From Dendrolimus kikuchii (lineage: Eukaryota; Arthropoda; Insecta; Lepidoptera; Lasiocampidae), in contig CM034388.1 of NCBI GenBank assembly GCA_019925095.2, forward strand, positions 5,602,501 to 5,666,500: a stretch of DNA of 64,000 nt, written 5' to 3'. Made by a program: the position numbers and the translations under genes. Position 1 is the first letter of the stretch. Each line of letters starts with the position of its first letter. The notes beneath the pieces are model-generated. The model saw nothing but the letters and a program-made list of their open reading frames with translations, was not told the origin of the DNA and did not search any database. Positions 28,201 through 39,200 of the stretch are shown in pieces.

Positions 28201-30154
28201 ATAGATAGATAACTCGTTATTGTACACCAATACAGAATAAACTGACAGACTAATACTATTGTATCGAACCGGCCTTTTGCAGGTGTTTTATTACCCCTTC
28301 GAATTTGAGTGATCTATTGTTCACGCTAATCCCTCTGTACGTCTCCCGGTAAGAAATCATAAATCGAACTCATTAAGTTTACAAGTTAAAAATTCAAAGG
28401 AACAGCGGGCATATTGCTATGAAGCATATTTACATATATAAGATTTATATATCGGTTGGTCGGTCGGTCCAATGGGAGTTAGTTGAGGTTCAGCTGCGAT
28501 CGAGGCGTTATCTAGTGTATTCTCAGAATGAATATTTTATAACGACGGACTTTGCGCGATTTATTTCATGACGATTTTCTGCTTTACGGTTTGGACCTTT
28601 GTATTTGTAAATACTGTGAATTACGTGTTTGTACTTCTAATAAACTTTATGTTAATTCCAACGATATTTTATACTCACATCCCACAAATGCGTAACAGTA
28701 TATCTATTTGTGCATAAAAGGTGACCTTATAGCTAGAAAGCGATCTCTTCTAGACAACCCCATACCTTACAAATCTGCTTACGTGAGCACATTAAAAAGT
28801 GGAGTTCCAAGCTAACTGTACAGGAAAACATAATCCTTCAAAGATCCATGGCAACATACTCGCACACTTCCCTCGCTTTTCTTCTGCTTACTGCTGTAGA
28901 AGTGGGCAAAAAGGGATGCGGTCACATTTTTTTTTTAAGTCAGCACTGTTGTCCCTGGCAAGCATGATGTGCTATTTGACTCAATTTACTTGCACATACT
29001 TATGACATCATAAATACATACGCTCGTACATAATCTATGAGGCCGCGACGTTCAGCAGTAAGTTTATAAAAAGTAACTCAGTTGATTTCACTGTCCGCTC
29101 CCCTATTGTAAACGCGGAACAAGAACTGCAAGAGATTTTTATAGTAATTAACCTTGTTTACAGATTATGCGAAGTAATGGAGCTTGACCCCATCCCTGTC
29201 TTGATGTCTATGGTTCTGTACAGCAACATCGGCGGCACAGCGACACCTGTCGGAGATCCACCAAACGTCATTATAGCTTCCAACAAAGCTGTTATTGAAG
29301 CCGTGAGTATCATCATCAGAAGAAGAATACTAGTAGTGACAACCGTTTAATAAATTACTCTGAAAAGCTGCTAAATGGTACATGACTATAGTTCGAGATT
29401 CGAGAAAAGTTGACATGGCAATCGGGGTATGTGGTGAGTCCTTGGTGGAAGCAGACGGAGGGACACTCGCACAACGCCCTTTTTTTAAAGAAAGGAAATC
29501 CATTTGTAGTTTTGTAGTCTTACCGCCGCGGGGGAAACCAGGGACATCTGCAACACTAAGGCAACCAATGTGTTGCCTACCTCTTTGAGACTTTAAATAT
29601 CTGTTTAGGGCCCTTTTGAAAAGCTCCATATTGTAGCGCTCTGCGAAAATCGCGGGAGGGAGGGAGTTCATTCCATAGCTTGCTCACATATGGCATAAAG
29701 ATGCAAGCGCCAATGTAGTGGAACACTTACAAGCCAAGAGATGGCGCTGTGCAATAATTGAGATTGCAAACGATTCCCGAAACGCACAAAGAATATATAC
29801 AAATTTCCAACAATAACAGATGGGCCTAGGCCTGAGGGGCATAACAATTAACAATAGCCTCTCTGAAAGATCTTTCTTTGAGATGGAGGAGCGTCCTATC
29901 GCGCTCTTCCACCACCCTATATGGGGCACTCTCTTCACCACGTACATTGGATTATTTCCTGGTGTCAAGAAAAGGTGGGCGCGTGGTGTAGTGCCACACC
30001 ACGCCCCCTATGCACTACTATTGCCACCCGAGTCGGGGATACCCACTAAATCCTGTCGGTGTTCCGTCCTTCGCCCTAATAACAGAGCTGCGGGGTTTGG
30101 TTCAACACCTTCAAAATTTTGGGGGTGTATCGCATCGAAATACATAACAATAGA

Positions 30155-30206
<52 letters not shown>

Positions 30207-33200
30207 AAAACAAAAATAATTTATTGGATAAAACGATAATTCACAATTTTTGACACTCATTGGTCCCCAAACTAGGTCGACCTGTATCTCGGGGACCTCC
30301 TTCCAAATTGATACAATTCTGATTGTGAAATTATCAACTACAGTTACATTAATTTAAAAGAAAAATAAAGAAATATGTATGATTGCGTGCGTGCGTGTGT
30401 GCGTTTGTGTGTGTGTGTGTGTGTGTGCATGTTATGTATTATGTGTATATTGTATGTATAAAAAGATAACAATGTCAATGAAATAAATAAGATTACGGAA
30501 TGTATATAATTGTGTTATATATTTATTTTGAACAATTGTTCTGTTCTATCATAATCAAGAGTTAACAGCCAATTACTTAATTTTAACTTACACTCTTGGT
30601 ATGTAAAATCATAAATTCGTAAAATTTTATTAACTTTGTTGTATAAAAATATACTTAAGTAGCATACCTGGTGTTGTAAGTAAGCGGTATGCGAGAGAAT
30701 ATTAGTGCAGACTATGTCTTTTCTCCTTTTTGTAAATGATACGTTATGGGGTATCACATTATGTTGCCGAAGAACAATATGTAATACGTAAATTTGCCTA
30801 ACCGAAAGTTGCTTACATTCATCGTACAGTTGAAAACTCGGGTATCTAAATATATATATATATAAGAACTACATATACGCAGCAGGCAAGTACGGAACGA
30901 GTAATGGTTCCTATAGCGGACGAGGTGGATAAACTTAACACAGTTTTCGGTAGCAAACGTATATTCAGAATTTTCAATTTCAACAGACAATGTCACTATG
31001 TAAACACAAATAAAAAGTATAATTTGAAAGGAGTTTCTCTGTCGCGAACACTTTCTATGATTCGGGTTCACTCTTCGAAAATCACCGAAGAAGCGAATCA
31101 TAGCTGGTCCGGTATTGGACTTCTTCCGCCTCGTGATTTTATTCACAAAAACCACCTCTATTACGATATCTTTATGAAAAATTATACCAAGAGTATAATA
31201 CATTTTTCAACACACTTGCTCATAAAGTGGCTCTATGGTGACCGCAATTAGGCACAGAATGACACCCATAATCAAACTGTGACTAAAAAACATAACTCAC
31301 TAGTGAGTTATAGATTTTTTTTTAAATTTTATTGGTTGGGTTGCTGTGTTCTTAAAAAAGGTTTTTTTTTCAAAAAAAAAGATCGTGTTCTATAGAACAA
31401 ATAAATTAATGTTCCTATTGCTTGCTCATTTCATGCAACTTCTTATTTAAATAGATAATTTTAACTCGTACGTGTTTAATAAATAAAACTTTCACTCATA
31501 TATAACTTTTTTTTCAACACACTTGCTCATAAAGTGGCTCTATGGTCACCGCAATTAGGCACAGAATGACACCCATTATCAAACTGTGAGTAAAAAACAT
31601 TATAACTCACTAGTGAGTTATAGATTTTTTTTTAATTTATTGGTTGAGTTGCTTTGTTCTTAAAAAAGTTTTTATTCAAAAAAAAAAGATCGTGTTCTAT
31701 AGAACAAATAAATTAATGTTCCTATTGCTTGCTCATTTCATGCAACTTCTTATTTAAATAGATAATTTTAACTCGTACGTGTTTAATAAATAAAACTTTC
31801 ACTCATATATAACTTTTTTTTATCTACTAAATAAAATGAGTTTTTGTTGTTATTTTATTCACAAGTGTGTTGAAAAACGTCGTATGATACACGTGTGTAT
31901 TGATGATTACCGTCCTCGGCTCTCTTAAGACCCTCGCCTACGGCTCGAGTCTCAATGGCGCCTCGGCGGTAATCACCAATGTTACACACTAGTACCATAA
32001 TGTACTATTATCTACTAAATAAAATGAGTTTTTGTTGTTATTTTATTCACAAGTGTCTTGAAAAACGTCGTATGATACACGTGTGTATTGATGATTACCG
32101 TCCTCGCCTCTCTTAAGACCCTCGCCTACGGCTCGAGTCTCAATGGCGCCTCGGCGGTAATCACCAATGTTACACACTAGTACCATAATGTACTATTAAC
32201 TCAATTTCAGGGCGTTAACTTCACGAATTTCACGCTTCACATGACCTTGGGTGTTCTGTTTGTGTGTATACAGACATATCTACAGCTACGATTTATATAT
32301 AGAGACGTTAGAAAGTTGAGATTAAACGAGCCGAGGGATATCTTAGGTAAGTTCAATGTATAGCTTCACAATCTTTCCTAGAAGTAGGCTAGTAGAGTTT
32401 AGTATTATGGAAATTTATATAATTGAATTGCTGAATTAAAAGTGGACCTTCAGGGCCAACTCCTAGGAAAGGAAAGGCTTCTCGAGGCCGATTTTGACGA
32501 AAACTAAACTGGTATAATTACATTTTGGAAAAATCAATTACGATTGTCAGGAATCGAATCGTCTGATTTTGAAAAAATAACCAATCCTGTGTATTATTAT
32601 ATCAAATCATAGTATAGCTTCTAAGAATCATTTCTGTGAAGGAATGTTAAATCTTAAACTAAGGGAAACATTATATACCTATTGGTATTTCACACTCAAT
32701 GAATGGTTCGGTAAATGTGATGAATGATCACTGCTTATTTTTTGTCATTTGGCAGCGACAAGAGATCATAAAGAAAATCTAAGAACACGTTCAAAATATC
32801 TCATATCTCAAAACCACTGAATGAATGTTGTTATATTTATGGATATTTTTCAAAAAATTTCACCTCATATTTTAAAAGTTAGGAGGGACATAATTTTCAC
32901 GACTGGTAGCTAACATACGTATTATTGACTTTAGCAAAAAGCCACCAAGAAACGTCATGATTTTCAAGATTTGATTAATGATACCCGCCACCAATATGTA
33001 TTTAAACTTTCGCTGTGCATTGTTTCAAAAAATAAAAGTATAACTTGTCTACTTAAAATAGCCTAAGAAAGGCAAATATGAAATAAAATATTTTTTTACT
33101 ACTTCCTGGGGTGTTTCTTGCCGCTTAAACAGCGATAACACGCTGTGAAATGATTTACATCGTAAGTACATAGAATAGAAAGTAGACTTATTTTTATACG

Positions 33201-36200
33201 TGCAGGAACGGAGAAAAAATTCAATTTCCTGCGGCCTGGCGGCCTGTCGTAAGAGGCAACTGAACAACCCACAGCTAGGTGGTACGATATTTGCCCGACT
33301 AGAGATAGCTACCACTCCTGGTCTAGAGTATGCCGCCATAACAACCTTGAGATGTATTACGGCATTAGGGGTTAGGTTTCAGTCTCCCTTTGGAGAGCAG
33401 CAGCGCATATGTAGCACCTTTGGTGTTGCAAGTGTCCATAGGCGATGGTAACCGCTTGCCATCAGGTGGGCTGTCTGCCGTCTGCTGATATCGTGTAATA
33501 AAAAAAAAACTCCAGGTATATTTTTTAAATTGGTCTTTTCGCAGTGTATAGATAAATCACCTGTCTGTAAAATTATACACTTTTCACTTATGGCCGGTTC
33601 CTATATCTTGCCATTCATTCACCTGCCTTACTATCAGTTGAATTTTGATATTACTTATATGGAGCTTATTTCAAATTTTAACCGACTGTAAAGGCCTGAG
33701 CCTATTAAGACCGGTTGTAAATTTGTGAATTGTACTTTGATTGATGCTTGAAGAATAATGAACGGTTTATAGATATATAGTTTTATTGCTCGACTGTTAT
33801 TATAATTTCATATGTATACGGTGCGCGCGCGTTGATGTGAGAGGATCGTTAGCAAAAGTGCGCTTATGATGTGTGACACCGGCCGATGCGCCTCGCCAAC
33901 CGGTCCAGTTGCTGGCTGCAGCCGTAACACCGACAATAAGGCAAATGAACGATTGGTGAGATATGGGAACCGGCCAATATTAATAGTTTCTGAGAAAAAT
34001 GGCTGTGACATACATAGACATAGGACAAACAGAAGGATAGACATGATTTCATAATTGTTATTTTTTTGCCAAAATGGCCACAGGATCCTAAAGGATTTTC
34101 AGTTGGCTTAACTGTGTTCTACTCTTGCTTTGCTTCAGAATTACGTCGTCAAATATCAATATGGCGTCGAGCTACCGAATCCTTGCCCCAGTTGAGCAAA
34201 GACCAAGTCGTGGTCAAAGAACGTCTAGAGAAGAAGATCAAGAAGTTATCAGCTGAATTGGACTTTATGATTAAAGAGAGCAAGATACGAGGGTGTCCGA
34301 AGGAAACCTTCCAGAGCACTCTTCAGGAAATGAAAGAGAAGGTAAGAGTCGAGTTTGTTTTTAGGGTTCTGTAGCCATTTTGATAAAAATGGAACCCCTA
34401 AATTATATGAGTTAATAGCTGGAGCGGTATCCGCTTCTAGTGATTTGGTCCAGCGATTTTGACAAGACAGTAATAGCAGAATTTCGCCCCTGTTCGTCGT
34501 CTGAAATAGGGGCCCGCTAGCTCATCCTCCTCTCTAAGCCTCTCGGCCGCCTCCTTCTGCAACATGACGACCTCGCAATACGAGGCGACCGCTCGCTATC
34601 TTCTCTTGCTGTGCAGCAGTTTGCTCACTAAGCTACACAGCGAGAGATCAGTTAGTTGGTCCCTATGCGGGACATCGGCTTCTATAGCCTGGGGTCGCCC
34701 CTTTTAACTCTTGGACTGTAGCGCGCATGTACATGACATCGCCACCGTACTGCCATTGAGTCAAACTATGTGAATTAGTCGTTGCCGCGTTGCCGCCTCA
34801 CTTGCGTTGTTAAGTTATCGTCAGCATTGGAATGGCAGTATGGGATCGAGAACGCATATACACAAGAATTCATAGAACAGAAACGCGGCGCGACGTGGTG
34901 GCGGTGCCGTCTACAGGAACGCTTAAGTGGTAAACTGCAAAAATAATAATGGTAATAATTAAAAGCCGCCGCAGGGGGGTTTTGTGGCGAAGGCTTAGGT
35001 GAGTAGCGACACCTCGTACCTGGCTCCGTGCTTGCCTTAGCCAGCCGGCACGGAGTGAAGATCGCTAGAGTTAAGACTCAAGCTCCAGGGGTGGAAGTGA
35101 TAAATGGCATAACGTCAGAAGTAGCTTCGGTAAACCTGCAGCACACCTCTATACACCTTAGTTACTTACACCCATTTGCCCCTCACCAATCTTGGTATTT
35201 TTAGGAGCTCATTCAGTGAGTGGCGTGTCACCGTCTGCCATATTTTTCCATATTCCCCGAACATTGCGACGGGCAGACGCCATAGTCCCCATAGCCCAGA
35301 CCCCTAGTACCTACTACTACTACCTCAATAGCCCGGTACTTTTTGTTCACATTTCCCACAATAGTCTTACACTAATTATCCGTGCAGGAACGGAGAAAGA
35401 ATACAATTTCCTGCGGCCGGGCAGCCTGTCGTAAGAGGCGACTTAACAACCCACAGCCAGGTGGTAGAGCATTTGCCTGACTGGATGGCTACCACCCCTG
35501 GTCTAAAGTATGTCGCCATAACAACCTTGAGTTGTGTTCCGGCATAAGTGACCAGGTTCCAGTTTTCCTTAAGAGAGCAGCAGCGCATTTGTAGCAACTT
35601 TGCTGATGCAAATGTCCATAGGCGATGGTAACCGCTTTCCATCAAGTGGGCCGTCTGCCTGTCTGCTGAGCTCCTGCAATAAAAATTTTTAAAAAACACA
35701 GACCGCGGCTTGTCCTTAGGTGCATTTTTATATGATGTAGACAGGGGTAATCGCCGGTCAGAGTCACGTCATATTTACATTAAATTTGTCAAGGGGCCTT
35801 TGCGTGTTGGCCTTCCCATGGCCCCACGCAAGCCCTCCAAAAGTCAGGACCATTTTTATGGCCCGTAGTCTTTAAGGACATGCCATATAATAGTAATAGC
35901 TTAAATAATACGGTAATTTAAACAAGAACCGTGGGTAGTCTTTCCGTAGGATATTTTGGAATAAATATTGTTTAAGATTACGTAATCAAATGACAAAAAG
36001 ATGACCGTCCCGGTCGTCGCCTCTACACAACTCGGCATTGTATGTCGTCCGACACGCGTTATGGTTGATTTTTTAGGATTATTTAATTAGATACAGTTTT
36101 ATTGTTTTCAGTACAAAATACGCGACAAAGCTCTATTAGTGAAGTCTACGGTGGCAATTAGTTTCGTTGTAGTGGTTTTCTTCCTGCATTCTATTCCAGA

Positions 36201-39200
36201 GTTGAGTAAGTACAATTATTAAATTGACAAACAAGTTATGTAAACATTTGGGATGGGGCTATTATCCGTGCAGGAACGGAGAAAGAATACAATTTCCTGC
36301 GGCCGGCAGGCGTGTCGTAAGAGGCGACAAAACAACCCACAGCTAGGTGGTAGGGCATTTCTCGGACTGGTCACTGATGCTGGAACACAACCTTGAGTTG
36401 TGTTCCAACATCAGTCATTAGTGACAGGTTCCAGTCTCCCTTAAGAGAGCAGCAAGCGGGCTGTCTGCCTGTCTGCTAAACTTCTGCAATAAAAAAAAAT
36501 TGTTTCAAGCAATATTTTGAAATATTGTGAGGAAATTTTAACGATATCTATAATAATATAAAATTGTAAACATGCCGTGTCTTTACAATGAAGCTATTAA
36601 AAAAACAACTGGAATAGATAAAATAAACGCTGGAGAACATGATGCATTATTTTAGATTTCTTGTCTATTTGTTCGGGATTCACGTAAAAACTACCGGGCT
36701 GATTTCGATGCGGTTTTCACTGATCGATAGCAAATTCTTAGACTTAAAATCTGCACTACCTGCTAACCTGAGAATGTAGCGTAATTTTTTCTGGGAATGA
36801 TTTAAAATGGCCAGATTAAAAAAATCGAATTCCAATGTGATTTTTTACTGATCGGTAACAAATTTTTTGTTATAAAAGGTGTGATATTTTTTATCCCTGG
36901 AATCCCGTGGGAATTTTCTCAGGAGCGATTTGTAGTTATCCGGGTGCATAAAAATTAGCTTACTCCGACACATTTTTCACAAAAACGTTAGCTGCGGCAC
37001 TTTGTATCTCGGGAATTCCGCGGTAATTCAAGTTGAGCGTGGATGAAGTCGCGGGAATATCCTAGTATCATAATATAGTTAAATGTGTGTGTGTTTTTTC
37101 ACACACAGACACACACACGCGGACGCGCCTCTTGTAATGTAGGATTTAGGAGCTTAATCAACGTTACATTCACTGGGAGATTTTCATTCCTAGCATTCTA
37201 CATCGGATATATAAAGCAGCTTTGGTAATTTACTGTAGATCTAGTGAGTGAAAAATTGAATTTTCTTCTCCAGAACGTGTATCATTAGGCTGGACAGCTC
37301 TCCTGGGTGCCATCCTACTCCTGACCTTGGCCGATAGGGATGATCTGGAGCCCATTCTACATAGAGTCGAGTGGTCAACATTGCTTTTTTTCGCTGCGTT
37401 ATTCGTGCTTATGGAGGTATATATCATTATCTTTTGAAGTTTCCACTGCTGAGCTCAGTATTTATTCCTCCTTGAATTTTTCCGTCCCAACTGATTTCTG
37501 CTAACCTCCTATTTCTTCTACAAATCATTACTTCTCTTTTCCTCCTTATTTGTCCTTTCCCTTCTCCATTTTAGGAGAATAACGGTATACCGACCATGTT
37601 TCTCCTAGACAAATTGGTTAGTTACAAATATCGCTTATGTTATTCACAGGTATCCTGGACAGAAACTTCATTCTGATTTTTGAAGAATGTATTTCGTCAT
37701 CCCCTAGTTTATACTATCCCAGATTTTTAACAATTACACTATAATATTGTGTACAGTTTTTTTTACACAATTAATAATTCCTCGCGATGTACGTATCTAC
37801 GCAGTAGATCAATTTTAGTACCGCGGGAAACTTCGATCTCGTGTTGTGAACTATGAATGCATAGCAAGCAAAACACATTTCCGCTTGCGAATAAGTTCAC
37901 TAGAGATTATTTACATGTCGGAAACCAATCTGCATTTTTCTGCGCAATCGAAAACTGCCGATAGGTATTATATAAGTTGTTCAAAACTGTAGCAGTATAT
38001 AGTGTACTTTTTCATTTAAATTTCAACCATATACCTACCTCAAATAGTTCTCAAGTAAAAAAAGCTGTCACTTGCATGTACTGATGGATCCACAGACGAA
38101 CGGACAGCTGAACGTGACAAATTTACAAGTGGTTTTCGCCATTTGTCTTCTGAATGATAAAAATGACTTTTTCCAGGCTCTATCGAAACTTGGTCTGATT
38201 GAATTCATCGGTGGTCTAACAGAGTCGATAATACTCCAAGTGGATGAAAGCGCAAGATTGGCTGTTGCGATACTTCTAATGTTATGGGTAAGTGCTTAAT
38301 TATTTTTATTGCGAAGCTGGTAACCGAGATAACGGACCATCTGATGGAAAGTGGTTACTATCGCCTATAGACGTTTACAACACTAGGGGTGAAGCCAAAG
38401 CGGTACCAGCCTGTGATGATAAAAGTGAGAAATAAAGGGTACAGTACAAAGGGATCGGATATGGGATAAAGAGGATCTAATAAGAGAATGAAATAGCAGC
38501 AAGGGATAGGGAAGATGGGATACGAGAAGGAGAAGTGAGCCATCAGAACTATCAAAAGAACCCTGCCCAGTTTGCTAGACGAGTTGGGTTTCATGTAATA
38601 TTGCACGAGCCATTATGATTTTATCATCATTTTGTAGGAAATTTGAATAATTATCACATACAGTCAAAATATTTTAACCTTTGAACCAGGTTTAAGAAAA
38701 ATCTTAACTTTTCTAGAGCAATGTTTCTTAGAAAAACATAAATTGGCCGCTACGATGTCCGAAACTATACGGCACTGGTCGTTAGTAATACATACTATGG
38801 CCTCCTGCCTTCCGCATTCCTATGAAATATATTAAATCTATATTTAATATATTTTGCTTGTTAAAAGATTACTAATCTGATCGAGTCATACCTCACGCAG
38901 TGGTCAAACCGAGGTCGGACCTCACAGGAGGTGCCTCCTCGAGCGCTCTGCTTCCGGGCTGAACGCCTCCGCTCCCACGGAGTCGGGAAGCCCGCCAAGC
39001 CCGGTATCGCTGAAACAGCCATCTGCGGCTATTCAGCTAGATCCTACACAAAAACAAAGTAAAAGATTTGGTCTTTGTAGCCATGGTAGCGACACCGCAT
39101 TATAGGTGTATATCAATCTTGGGCGTTTTGTTTGTGGAGGTACATTAATATATAACTTTACATAAGTGTATCGGACAACAATATTTGGAGTTATTGGATA

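Noticed and set aside
28260..28360. Possible extra exon between exons 8 and 9 (a caggtg-like start and a gtaag near 28350)
   Set aside because: Exon 8 (phase 2) joins exon 9 exactly and restores the conserved TIRLCEV sequence, so no exon is needed and the segment breaks the frame.
30754..31251. A 149-residue reverse frame and an overlapping 115-residue forward frame
   Set aside because: No family motif on either strand. The forward frame runs into the palindromic element, and both lie inside intron 9 of gene A.
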